In this document: positions 35,437-47,102 of the stretch, piece by piece
How positions within the stretch are numbered: the stretch's first letter is position 1
How the letters are laid out: each line of letters opens with the position of its first letter
Program-made: the position numbers and the translations under genes
From: Augochlora pura
Lineage: Eukaryota > Arthropoda > Insecta > Hymenoptera > Halictidae
DNA length: 64,000 nucleotides
Assembly: GCF_028453695.1 (NCBI RefSeq)
Contig: NC_135780.1
Location: 10,723,172 to 10,787,171 of the forward strand
Reading direction: 5' to 3'
Notes under the pieces: model-generated
Databases searched by the model: none
What the model was told of the DNA's origin: nothing
What the model saw: only the letters and a program-made list of their open reading frames with translations

Positions 35437-35478
35437 CGTGTCTTAATATCGTAGCAACGTGTCTTAATATCGTAGCAA
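35437..35478. repeat. 21-bp direct duplication
   Basis: AACGTGTCTTAATATCGTAG occurs twice back to back. Confidence 0.85.
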
Positions 35479-35794
35479 CGGCGCCGCCCGATTTCGTGCG
35501 GATCGTATTCGGCGTCGATCCGGTTCCGCGGGCCGCAGTTTCCCCGGAAAACCGCGTCGTTCTGCGGTATTATGCCGCGAACGTGCAGCTGCTAGCGCAG
35601 AGCGTCGCGTCGCACGATAACACAATTAGACCGCGACCGGGCGCGTTCGTCATCGAGAGAACAATTCGCAATTTTCTCGTGGCCGCGCCGACAATCGAGT
35701 TTGCCTCCCTTACCGTTCCCCCCGTAGCGTCGCGGGAGCGCGCGCGCCACTGTAACTCTATCGGAATCCAGGGACGCGGGCAACGCCGGCTCGG

Positions 35795-36438
35795 TTCGAT
35801 TTTGTCCGGCTTGGTCCGGTTCGGTTCGATTCGGTTTGGCTCGGTTTGCTTCGGTTTGGTTTGGTTTGGTTCTGTTTGGTTAGGTTTGGTTTCCTTTGGT
35901 TAGGTTTGGTTCGCTTTGGTTCGGTTTGGTTCGGTTTGGTTCGGTTTGGTTCGGTTTGCTTCGGTTTGCTTCGGTTTGCTTCGGTTTGGTTCGGTTTGCT
36001 TCGGTTTGCTTCGGTTTGCTTCGGTTTGGTTAGGTTTGGTTCGCTTTGGTTCGCTTTGGTTAGGTTTGGTTCGCTTTGGTTCGGTTTGCTTCGGTTTGCT
36101 TTGGTTTGGTTCGGTTTGGTTCGGTTTGGTTCGGTTTGGTTCGGTTTGGCTCGATTCGATTCGGCTTGGTTCGGTTCGGCTCGATTCGGTTTGTCTCGAT
36201 TCGGTTTGGCTCGATTCGGTTCGGCTTGGTTCGGTTCGGTTCGATTCGATTCGGTTCTATTCGATTCAGTTCGTTTCGATTCGGTTCGGTTCTATTCGAT
36301 TCTATTCGGTTCGTTTCGGTTCGGTTCGGTTCTATTCGGTTCGTTTCGATTCGGTTCGGTTCTATTCAGTTCGTTTCGATTCAATTCGTTTCGATTCAGT
36401 TCGTTTCGATTCGATTCGGTTCGGCTCGGCTCTATAAC
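35795..36438. repeat. Telomere-like G/T-rich pentamer array
   Basis: About 640 bp of TTCGG, TTTGG, TTTGC and occasional TTAGG pentamers, mostly as TTCGGTTTGG dimers up to about 36150. From there to 36438 it turns into TTCGG/TTCGAT/TCTAT. The + strand has a G pair about every five bases. Plus-strand frames up to 348 codons (Phe/Gly/Ser/Val runs) are artefacts of the missing stops. Confidence 0.9.
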
Positions 36439-36889
36439 GTTCCGTTTCGATTCCACTCGGTTACCGAGCCCCGGTTTCCACGGTCGGGCGATCAGAGACA
36501 CCGGGCATAATCCCGATATGGTCAAGCTTCGGCGACCATCCGCCCGGCCGATCCGTCGCCTCGTTGAAAGCCGTCCCTCCGATTTTTCGAGCCGCGGGCT
36601 CGTAACGCGATTCGCGACTCGATTCGCGCCGATAAACCGACGCGTTAACGACCATCCGCCCGATTGTAACGGAAACGCGCGCCGGGGCGACGGACACGCT
36701 CATCCCTCCGCGACTGGCTTGTTGTTTCGCGGCGCGGCGCGATCCGCGACCGTGATAATTGGATCAACCAGAGTCCGGGCATATTTTGCTCGGCAGCGAA
36801 TTACATTTTATTCGATGAACTTGCTCGCGATGCTTCAGGCGAGCACGATTTTATTCGAAGTATTTGGCTCGATATTTTACCGCGGCAAT
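36439..36889. other. GC-rich intron DNA
   Basis: CpG-rich sequence with open frames continuing from the array. Nothing recognisable. Confidence 0.4.
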
Positions 36890-37830
36890 TAATTGGCTCG
36901 AGTAGAATTTTATCCGACGGATTCGCTCGGAACAATGATCGAACAATGTTTTATCCGGAGAATTTATTTGAAGAGTATTTCTCGAATCAAATTTTATTCG
37001 ACGAATTTATTTGAAGTAATTCACGAATAAAATTTCATTCGGGGAATTTATTCGAAATACTTCTCCGATAAAATTGTGGTCGAACGATTGATTCAAAGTG
37101 TTTCTGGAGTAAAATTGTGTTCGAACAATTGATTCCAAGTGTTTTTGGAGTAAAATTGTATTCGAACAATTGATTCCAAGTGTTCCTGAATAAAATTTTA
37201 TTCGATGAATTTATACGAATAAAATTTGATTCGGGAAATAGATTAAAGGGAAATAGATTCGAAATATTTCTCGAATAGATTTTTATTCGAAATATTTCTT
37301 GAATTAAATTGTATTCTAATAATTGATCCGAAGTATTTCTCGAATTAAATTGTATTCGAATAATTGATTCGAAATAATTCTCGAATTAAATTGTATTCTA
37401 ATAATTGATTCGAAATAATTCTCGAATTAAATTGTATTCGAATAATTGATTCGAAATAATTCTCGAATTAAATTGTATTCTAATAATTGATCCTAAGTAT
37501 TTTTCGAATTAAATTCTATTCTAATAATTGATTCGAAGTATTTCTCGAATTAAATTGTATTCTAATAATTGATCCGAAATAATTCTCGAATTAAATTTTA
37601 TTCTAAGAATTGATTCGAAATAATTCTCGAATTAAATTGTATTCTAATCATTGATTCGAAATAACTCTCGAATTAAATTGCATTCTAATAATTGATTCGA
37701 AATAATTCTCGAATTAAATTGTATTCTAATAATTGATTCGAAATAATTCTCGAATGAAATTGTATTCTAATAATTGATTCGAAATATTTCTATCATAAAA
37801 TCATATTCGAAGAATTTATTCCATACACTT
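36890..37830. repeat. 41-bp minisatellite
   Basis: Roughly 20 copies. The core TCTCGAATTAAATTGTATTC is followed by TAATAATTGATTCGAAATAA. Left-hand copies (36890-37320) are diverged; 37330-37790 is homogeneous. An alternation TTCGAA/TTCTAA marks variant classes. Confidence 0.9.
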
Positions 37831-39640
37831 ACAAAAATCAAATCTCAACAGAGAGATCGCAACAAAATATTTAAACGAATGTAAATAATAATAATAATAA
37901 TAATAATAATATTCGAAGAATGTATTCGAAATATTTCCGGGATCAAATTCGCCTCGATAGAACGTCGCCTCGCAGTCCACGTGTCGCTCGTCGTAGGTTA
38001 TGCAAAGCGTGGGCGTAACCCCGCCGGAAGAACTTAGCGTGGAAAGGATTAATTACCGAATCATTTGTACCCGTGAGTCGAGACAGACTGCTTCCGTGAT
38101 CCCGATCTGTGCCCGCCCGGCCTGTAATCGGCTCGTCTTATCGCGTAGCCCGTGCCGGCGAAGTTCCACGCCCGTAATTGATGACAAACCGTAGATCCCG
38201 CGGCGCAGTAGTATAAACCGTCACTAGTCGGACGAGAGAGCATGCCGCTCCGATAACAACGGTTTCTTCGGATTCCCATCGCGCCTAATCTCCGCGCGCG
38301 CCGTACATCACACGACCGAACGAATTTGTATTATCCTGCGGGCTCTCGGTCCTCGGCGCGCTGCATCCGCCCCCGATTATCGGGGATCAAACAATAGCAA
38401 CCGAGGACTGTTGCCGAAATCCCGCGGTCGATGCGGCGTTGCAACGAGCACCGGTTGATCCGCTCGAGCGTCTTCCGTTATCGCTGGAGCAGAATATCGC
38501 TCGAATGATCGAGTTCTGTTCCATTTCGTGCGGCTGTTCGAAGCCGCTTCGAAGCCGTCAAAGGGAATTTCGAATCGGTTTAAGACGGTAGAACGTCGAT
38601 CGTCCGGACCGGTGTTCGAGAGTTAAATTTCTCGAATTAAACGTCCAAATAATGGAACAGTTGCACAGCACGATAACCACCTGAAATTTTTATAACCTTT
38701 TCCGCCATTACTTTACGCTATACTTTATGCTATACATTGTTCTAAATTGAATTATTTCTCCCGTAGAATGAATAGGAAAAATGAGTCCGTAATACGCTCC
38801 TGTAATATTTACACCTGCGCTCCGGACCGCGTCTCTATAGCTAGCATTTTAATCGCAGCGTATCGACGCGCAATGAATAAATTAATGTTATATTACGTCC
38901 TCTGCATACTCGATTTTTGGCGGGATTAATACCGCTATCGCGCACGGTAGCCGGTCTCGCGGACCTCGTGATTTATCGAGACCGTCCGTACCGTGTTATC
39001 CTCCCCCCTCCGTTCGTCGTATATATTTTTAATCGACCAATACCGGGGTTCGTTATCGTAGTAAAGCCGGCCAGCGAATTTGTTTCGCGCAGAAAACTCC
39101 CTTCGCAATTCCCGCGGGGTTTCCGTTTTTTTACCGTTCGGTAAGACGTGGGTGCTCTTCCAAAAGGGGATAGCCGGTCGTTTCGGGACAGGCCGCATAA
39201 ATCCCGGCGCGGAAGAAACGCGCATCAGCTCGTTGGCGCAGGGATTTGCAAAAAGGGCCGGGAATAATGCAGCTCGCGAATCCCCTTCCCGGAAAATACG
39301 CTTTCGCTCGTCCTTGGGCAACTGGAAGAACCGTCGCGGGATGAGAGTATCGCGCGTGTCTTATTCAACCTCCCCCTTCCACCGCGCCCGCGCCCGGAAC
39401 GTGACGTTCCGGAGAAATTTACGGGACGCCGGACGAGTGTACCGGCGACAAGAACGCGACATTTTTCTGTCCCCGCCTGCGAATAACGCGCCGCAGAAAT
39501 TCTCGCCGCGTTCCCTGAAATTAGCTCGCGACCCTTTGAAACAGCCGCGAGGATTTTTAGATGCGGCTGTTTCCTTTGTTTAGCGGCTTCGTTGATCGCG
39601 TTTGGCGGTTTTAAACGTTCCGTTTGGGATTTTTATTAAT
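37831..39640. other. CpG-rich intron DNA
   Basis: (TAA)n at 37886-37909. The CpG-rich blocks 38000-38650 and 38930-39590 have overlapping open frames on both strands with no similarity to SK or other proteins I recognise. Confidence 0.45.
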
Positions 39641-40330
39641 CGTAGTTGACATTTTTATTAATCGTAATTTTTATTAATCGTAATTGACATTTTTATTAAT
39701 CGTAGTTGACATTTCTATTAATCGTATTTGGTACTTTTATTAATCGTAGTTGACATTTTTATTAATCGTAATTTTTATTAATCGTAGTTGACATTTTTAT
39801 TGATCGTAATTTTTATTAATCGTAATTGACATTTTTATTAATCGTAGTTGACATTTTTATTAATCGTAGTTAACATTTCTATTAATCGTATTTGGCACTT
39901 TAATTAAGCATATTTAAGATTTTATTAATCATATTTGACATTTTTTATTAACCGTATTTAGCATCCTATTAATCGTCATTGACATTTTTGTTCATTATAT
40001 TTAGCATTTTATTAATCGTATTTGGCAGTTTTATTGATCATATTAAGTATTTTTATTCATTATATTTGATAGTATTATTAACCATATTTAGCATCCTATT
40101 AATCGTAATTGACAATTTTTGTTCATTATATTTAGCATTTTATTAATCGTAATTGACAATTTTTGTTCATTATATTAAGTATTTTTATTCATTGTATTTG
40201 ATAGTTTTATTAACCATATATAGCATTTTATTAATCATATTAGGCATTTTCATTAATCATATTTAACAATCTTGCTCATCCTATTTGATAGCTTTATTAC
40301 TACCTATCAGACATTTCTATTAATCGCATT
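39640..40330. repeat. 22-bp minisatellite
   Basis: About 30 copies of TTTTATTAATCGTAGTTGAC units. The left part is uniform; the right part (39900-40330) is diverged with TTATATTTAGCATTT variants. Confidence 0.9.
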
Positions 40331-40920
40331 CGACTTAATCCGCCAATTTAAACTGCACCGTAAAGTCTAAAATTCGCTAAAAAATACAGCTTCATTTTCG
40401 CATTGAATTCTCGCCCAAAATCATTATTAGCGATGATAATGAAATATCGCAGTAATTTTTGCTCGTCATAAGCGATCTTAAATATCGCGAATTCTTTAAT
40501 TGGATGTTCTGATAATTGAAACGCATAGCTAAGAAATACGAACGATTTTTCTTACGATATTATTTCCAAGAAATAATATTATTTCCAATCTTCTGTGAAT
40601 TAGGAAAAATGAAATCCGTCGGATCCCATAAGATTAACGTTGATGCGATAGAAGGGTTGATACGTGGAAGATGATACGAAAATAAAGAAACGAACGAAGG
40701 AAGAGCTGAGATCAGTGTAAAACCTGTGTGTCCTCGGCAACTATATAGCCAGGAGCTATATAACGAAAGTAAGATGAAGGAAGGAGAATACACTTTTCTT
40801 TTCCGTAAAACCGCGACGAATCTGAACAGTGCTAGGAAAACGCGGATCGCTAGAAAACGTCTAGTAACAGCTTGGCGCTTAATAAATCTACCTTAATAAA
40901 CCTAACTTAATAATTCCAGC
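40331..40920. other. AT-rich intron DNA
   Basis: Nothing recognisable. CTTAATAAACCTAA-type short repeats start near 40880. Confidence 0.4.
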
Positions 40921-40924
40921 TTAA

Positions 40925-41167
40925 CCCCTTGCACTGTGACCCCTGTCATGCCACGTTGATTAGCACTTATTTGTTCTTAATATTTTTAATGACAGGACTG
41001 GACAATTGTTGTTTCTTCTGCTATTTTTATTTTATTTAATTTCTACACTTTGATCACAGATGAATTAAATTTGATTTCGATTTAAAAGAAATTGATAATA
41101 TTAATATTTAGTAGATTTTGCATGAAAGCTCTGTCACGAGTCTGACTCGTTGTTATAGTGCAAGGGG
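40925..41167 (+). mobile_element. TTAA element (CCCCTTGCAC family)
   Basis: TTAA 40921-40924 and 41168-41171. Starts CCCCTTGCACTGTGACCCC; ends GTTATAGTGCAAGGGG. Same family as 29374-29650. It sits in a CTTAATAAACCTAA short tandem repeat. A further 88-bp TTAA-flanked piece (41186-41273, CACTTTACCGACCGG...GCAAGGGG) follows and may be a deleted second element. Confidence 0.78.
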
Positions 41168-41466
41168 TTAATAAACCTAACTTAACACTTTACCGACCGG
41201 TCGTCTATAAATCGACTTTTCATGGACTAATTTTTAAATAAATTAAATTTTTAATTAAAAGTATTGCAAGGGGTTAATAAAATAAATATTGAGTAAGTAA
41301 AATAGATCACGTGAACATTGTTCATGGGAATGTAACAATATTTAATATTGTTAATAACAATATTTAAAGAATATAACAATATTTAAAATTGTTACATTCA
41401 GTGTTAATAAATTTAGCTTAATAAATCGAACTTAATGAATTCAGCTTAATAAATCCACGTTAATAA

Positions 41467-41566
41467 NNNNNNNNNNNNNNNNNNNNNNNNNNNNNNNNNN
41501 NNNNNNNNNNNNNNNNNNNNNNNNNNNNNNNNNNNNNNNNNNNNNNNNNNNNNNNNNNNNNNNNNN
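41467..41566. other. Assembly gap (100 N)
   Basis: Placeholder gap between two tandem repeat regions in the SK intron. Confidence 0.95.
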
Positions 41567-42160
41567 TTTCGTGAATTATTCTTGTACCCTATTTACATTT
41601 TATTAAAATATTTTTCTACCCATTTGACATTTTATTAAAATATTTCTCTACCCAATTGACAATTTTTAAAAATATTTTTCTACCCAATTGACAATTTTTA
41701 AAATATTTCTCTACCCAATTGACAATTTTTAAAAATATTTTCTACCCGTTTGACAATTTTTAAAAATATTTCTCTACCCAATTGTCAATTTTTAAAAATA
41801 TTTCTCTACCCAATTGACAATTTTTAAAAATATTTCTGTACCCAATTGACAATTTTTAAAAATATTTCTGTACCCAATTGACAATTTTTTAAAATATTTC
41901 TCTACACAATTGACAATTTTTAAAAATATTTCTCTACCCAATTGGCAATTTTTAAAAATATTTCTCTACCCAATTGACAATTTTTAAAAATATTTCTCTA
42001 CCCAATTGACAATTTTTAAAAATATTTCTCTACCCAATTGACAATTTTTTAAAATATTTCTCTACCCAATTGACAATTTTAAAAAATATTTTTCTACCCA
42101 ATTGACAATTTTTAAAAATATTTCTCTACCCAATTGACAATTTTTAAAAATATTTTTATA
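41567..42160. repeat. 32-bp minisatellite
   Basis: About 18 highly uniform copies of a unit made of TCTCTACCCAATTGACAATT followed by TTTAAAAATATT. It begins at the gap, so more copies may be missing. Confidence 0.93.
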
Positions 42161-42940
42161 CTCCACAAACTTTGCAAAATAAGACTACAACGTAAATTTA
42201 CGAATCCTGATCTTCATTCACTATAAGAAAAATTCTTAACCTAGTCCACGTATCCTAACCTCTTTATTTTCCACCAGCGAGCGACGTCTAAGAGTATAAC
42301 CGCCGTTTTGTAGAACGAGACGGTGGAGAAAAAATATTTCCGTATCCCGGAGGGTTCGGATAACGCGATTTCCGTGGAAACTTTTTGAACTCGCTTCCTC
42401 AAAGGAAACCGTGGAACGCGATCTAGTCGGTCCAACTTCGTTTCTCGCGAAGACAGTAGAGAAGACTTTTCTTTTTTTAAGAAATATCGGAGATAACGAA
42501 TTGAAACTTCGCGGGCATATTGTTGCATATCCGACTCGAAGTGATCGCCGCGCGTCTCTTCGATGCGTTATCCGTATCGTTGGATAGGTGTCACGAAAGT
42601 TGCGGGCTTCGTCGGCGCTAACAGGCCTGTTTAATAGTTGTCGATACCAATAACCCAGATCATCCGAATGGGAGGAAATGGCGGTGTCGATCGTAGACAA
42701 GAACGGGGCGAGACATCAGCGATAAGCCGGCCGCGGACAGTCCTATCGTTGCACCGTCGACGAGCCTATCTGATCGAGAGGAACGGGGATGGAAACGATC
42801 TCCAGCGTGATCGAATCGGCCCTGTCTCTTCTAAACCCTTTCGAGGCTGGCGCGAAGGCGGAACCTTTGCTTTGAGAAATTATTTCTCGATTTTAAGAAA
42901 CACATTGAGCGCCGGCAATCGACCAATGAGATTCATACAT
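42161..42940. other. Intron DNA, nothing recognised
   Basis: GC-moderate; open frames on both strands at 42236-42946 show no similarity. From about 42911, CAATCGACCAATGAGATTCA belongs to the dispersed repeat seen at 33369. Confidence 0.4.
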
Positions 42941-43522
42941 AGTTAAAGCAATTTAATTAATAAAAGCGAAATTAGATAATCAATTTTCTAAAGAATAACT
43001 GAAATTATTCTATCACGTTGCAAAATAATTTTTGCAACAATAAGGTTTAGATTTAGTTAAATATTTATAGTTAAAGCTTTAAGTTAATAGCTTTATAGTT
43101 AAAGCAATTTAATTAATAAAAGCGAAATTAGGAAGTTAGGTTTCTAAAGAATAATTAAAATTATTCTATCACGTTGCAAAATAATTTCTGCAACAATAAG
43201 GTTTAGATTTAGTTAAATATTTATAGTTAAAGCTTTAAGTTAATAGCTTTATAGTTAAAGCAATTTAATTAATAAAAGCGAAATTAGATAATCAACTTTC
43301 TAAAGAATAACTCAAATTATTCTATCACGTTGCAAAATAATTTTTGCAACAATAAGGTTTAGATTTAGTTAAATATTTATAGTTAAAGCTTTAAGTTAAT
43401 AGCTTTATTGTTAAAGCAATTTAATTAATAAAAGCGAAATTAGGAAGTTAGGTTTCCAAAGAATAATTAAAATTATTCTATCACGTTGCAAAATAATTTT
43501 TGCAACAATAAGGTTTAGATTT
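42941..43522. repeat. 156-bp chimeric tandem repeat
   Basis: AGTTAAAGCAATTTAATTAA starts at 42941, 43097, 43253 and 43409 (T for A in the last), an exact 156-bp spacing. Each unit joins part of the dispersed repeat (GCAATTTAATTAATAAAAGC) to the interior of a TTAA MITE (ATTATTCTATCACGTTGCAA). Confidence 0.93.
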
Positions 43523-43655
43523 AGAAAATTGTCAAGTAGTAAAACTGTTGGCAGGAGTCTCAAGAATAAATTTATTTAGTTAAATAGAATGGAAATACCA
43601 CGAACCAGAAAAATTGTTTCAGATTTACTGTTAAAATGGCTCCGAGTGCAAAGGG
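43523..43655 (+). mobile_element. Right end of a piggyBac-like MITE
   Basis: Ends GGCTCCGAGTGCAAAGGG then TTAA (43656-43659). The left end is not intact because the 156-bp amplification spans the junction. Confidence 0.7.
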
Positions 43656-43659
43656 TTAA

Positions 43660-44820
43660 TATTTATTATAAGGGGTGGCATTTGACCACTTTCACAAACG
43701 AAACAGTCTAGTCAATTTGTTCAAATCTCTTACAATAAAAATAAATTTTCAAGATTGGTTAGAAATTAAAAATCATTTTATATACCTACTTCTTACCTTT
43801 TCTTTAATTAAAAAAATTATATACAGATTATTAATTTAAAGAAAACGTATACTTACAGTATACAGTAACAATAACTTAATTTTCCATGAAATTCCAACAA
43901 CCAACTAATTTAACAACACAAAAAACGTTAGGCAAAATTCTTCGATCAGACCGTCGAATTTCGCGGATCGCTTAAGACGTTAAGGGTAGATTCGAAAAGT
44001 TAGCGGAAGCAGGATGTAGAAAAATGTTCCCCGTAATGGGAGTTAAAAGTTAGCCGGTCTCGCAGGAAGCGTGAAAACGAAATGGAACGAATTGGTGGAA
44101 ACGAAGTTCCCCCCGGTTGTATCTTCGGCGCGCGCTGCACGAAAAATTTCGGCCGCGTTCGGGTCTCGATGGAAGTTTCGTGGGATCGTCGGACGTTTCG
44201 GGGACGCCGCGCTAGGGATAAGTGGATTGTTTGAGTTTGCGTCTGGGGTGAAATATTTTTCGACGGCCTGTGTAGGAAAAGCGTGAAACTGAATAATGGT
44301 GGCGTGTTCCGCGTTCCATTATCCGGATGCCAGCGAAGGGGCGAGGACGTCATCGGAGGGAGCGTTTCCCTCTGCTTGAGTGACTGCCTCCTCAAATATT
44401 GTTGCCGGTTGAGTGCCGTTTGAAGCCGTCCACTCCCCTCCCCCCACCCTTCGAAACTTCAAATATTTTCCTGAATATCATTTCCAGGCGTCGCGAACGC
44501 GGGACTCGGTTGAATAAATACGTTTCTTTTAATATCACGCGGATCGTCTTAATAGACTCGAGAAATAAAATATTTACCTAGCCCTATTCAATAATTATTA
44601 TTTAATATATTTAATAATTAGCGTATCTATTACTATTACTTCGTTTATTTATTATTATTACTTATTCACGTATAGGAGTAGAAATATCTAGAGAACAAGT
44701 AATAACCAGACTGCAGATTTTATATATTTATGGCAAAATTGAGTAGATGAAATATAAAATTATGGCGATGTAACACTAGTTTAATAACATTGTTATACTA
44801 TTTGCATAGAAAACTGCAGT
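43660..44820. other. Intron DNA
   Basis: 43660-43770 continues the dispersed repeat (ATAAGGGGTGGCATTTGACC). The GC-rich block 44000-44500 has open frames without similarity. Confidence 0.45.
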
Positions 44821-44821
44821 G

Positions 44822-45065
44822 CAATAATAACAAATAGAGAGATTTTATAAATTGAAAAAAGAGAAAAATATCGAAATAATTGGAAATATATATATTAAAT
44901 AATTTACCTAATGTAGTAACGTATAATATAATTAATGTAATGTAATGTAATGTAATGTAATGGTAACGAATAGAGAGATTTTATAAATTGAAAGAAAAGA
45001 GAAAAATATCGAAATAATTGGAAATATATTAAATAATTTACCTAATGTATCAACGTATAATATAG
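44822..45065. repeat. 137-bp duplication separated by (TAATG)n
   Basis: ATAGAGAGATTTTATAAATT occurs at 44833 and 44970. The following 85 bp are nearly identical, and five TAATG units lie between. Confidence 0.85.
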
Positions 45066-46027
45066 CAAGAAATTTATGTTCGTCGGCATTAAAATCAACA
45101 TAACATCTTTGAACGTTCCCTTCGAATAAATGCCATAATTGGCGTATACAATTTTCATAAGAATGAAAGACCGCGCAGCTTCGATCACATTGACGAATCT
45201 GCCTGGACGCGTCTTCCTTATTTCGCAGTCGAGAGTGTTCTACGACACTCTGCGGCGCTCGTGAATAATTCAAGCAAATGTGACGTTACAAAGTAGTATA
45301 AGGTTCGAATCTACTGTGTACGGTCAAGGAGGACACGGCTGGGCGAGATTCGCATTGACCCGATTCCCAAGAGACCCGCTAATTTATGACTTTCTATTGA
45401 ACGAAAATACCTAATGCGGCACCTCGTTAAACTGGTCTCCGAAAGAAAAGAAAAAAAAAAAAAGAAAACGCTATTACTCCACTTAACAAATGGCTGACCT
45501 CTGCGCCGCGCTGCGATGCCGCCAGGAAAAATCTATGGCTTTTCGGAGACCGTGGAACCACCGTAAACTCGTCGAAGATAGGATTTGTTGGGATGCGTGG
45601 TTGGGTAAATTAAAAATATTGGTATAGTGTCGTATATTCATATTATATATGGTATATTAGCACTGGATTTAGGGAATCCGTCAAAATGACGGGTCACTGA
45701 TTTGTTAACGTACTATTATTCAGATTTTAAAGATACATTTATTGCTTATTTATCGATTATATTTACTATAATTATTTATATTTATTCATTTATCGATTAC
45801 ATTAACGATTAGAATAAATCGTTACTTTCATAAACATACATAAAACGGCTGCTTTTATTACTCCGTAAAAATAGTGTTAATATTATATAGGGTATATTAA
45901 TATTGTATAGGGTATATTAATATTGTAAGATCATTGGCCGAATATTTTAATTAATTAATTAATTATTTCGTGAAGCACGAAACATTCACGAAAGTCACTA
46001 TAGTAGCGCGCCGTGCCTAAGAGGTTA

Positions 46028-46062
<35 letters not shown>

Positions 46063-46889
46063 AATTCAATCGGCAAGCTGAAACATCATAGTCGCCTCGA
46101 AAAGTGCGGCTTCCGGTCAAGTTATTATACCAGCATCGGAGTCAGAGAGTTGGATATTCCTTGATGACACGCGGCGTGACACCGACAGGTCGCCGTCATC
46201 TCGTATTCCGTGGGAAAACGCGGGAGGAAACAGGTCGGTCCGGAACGGAACCGTGCGCACGCGCACGAGCTAGGGGAAACCGGCGAGAGGCCACGCGTAT
46301 CGTTTTTCCAATACGCTGAACGCCGAGATCGTTACGTCCGCGCGACAACGGGTGCCCGGGGAGTTTCGTTAACGCCGATATCACTTTGCTTTCATGCTCC
46401 TCGCGAAATCACGATAACATCCCCTTTGTTGCGACGGTTAAACGGGCTTCTTCTCTGATGTATCGTCCGCCGCGCCATCTTCCACCCCCTCCTCGTCCAC
46501 CATCTTGTCTGTAGTCGCGCCATTAGGGCTCGCCACTAGCTTCACCACTTCGCGTCACCTAACTCATAAATCCGTGACGTTTCCGCGAATAAATTAGCTC
46601 GGCAAGTCGAATATTTTGTAGTCGAATTTTCAAGACGAATCATTATGTAGTAATTAAAATTAATTGTAATTAAAATAACGTCGATTCAATTAACGGGACG
46701 AAATGGCGAGGTTATGTTAAAATATTCTATTATATGAGGATCGAATTTATAAAGACAATATTAACTTCATACCCTAACTCATAAATCCGCGATCTGTTGG
46801 CGAATAAATTAGCTGGTTGGAAAGTGGAAGTTTTCATGTAATGATTATAGTATTCGATTCAACTGACGCGACGAAATGACGAGGTTATG
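45066..46889. other. Intron DNA with an incomplete TTAA element
   Basis: CACTGGATTTAGGGAATCCG (45661) to GCCGTGCCTAAGAGG-TTAA (46010-46028) may be an element, but the ends do not pair clearly. A13 is near 45453 and (CT)n at 46029-46058. The GC-rich stretch 46100-46460 has no recognisable exon. Confidence 0.4.
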
Positions 46890-46893
46890 TTAA

Positions 46894-47098
46894 TCCTTTG
46901 CACTCGATGCCATTTTAACTGCGATTCTAAATTAACTTTTCCGACATATAGCATTTCCATTTTATACGACAAAATGTATTTTATGATGAGAAATTGAATC
47001 TAGTAACTCATGCAACAATAACTTTAATTTTTCATAATATGAAAATTATCTCGGAGCGTGTTGTAACAATTTTAGTGGTCGCCTCAGAGCGCAAAGGG
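46894..47098 (-). mobile_element. piggyBac-like MITE (CCCTTTGCACTCG family)
   Basis: TTAA 46890-46893 and 47099-47102. Starts TCCTTTGCACTCGATGCCAT; ends CGCCTCAGAGCGCAAAGGG. It is in the same orientation as the copy at 20904. 205 bp. Confidence 0.8.
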
Positions 47099-47102
47099 TT
47101 AA

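Noticed and set aside
35496..36892. Plus-strand frames up to 348 codons with RFGSVWFGL-type repeats
   Set aside because: Pentamer repeats lacking stop codons give similar peptides in all three frames. It looks like glycine-rich protein but is an artefact.
39080..39583. 167-codon plus-strand frame in a CpG-rich block
   Set aside because: Overlapped by a 128-codon minus frame, compositionally Arg-rich as expected from CpG-rich DNA, and no recognisable motif or splice structure.
45290..45320. GGTTCGAATC, resembling a tRNA T-loop box
   Set aside because: The flanks do not form a five-pair T stem, and no D-arm box or acceptor stem is found upstream. The similar GGGTTCGAATC near 5093 fails for the same reason.
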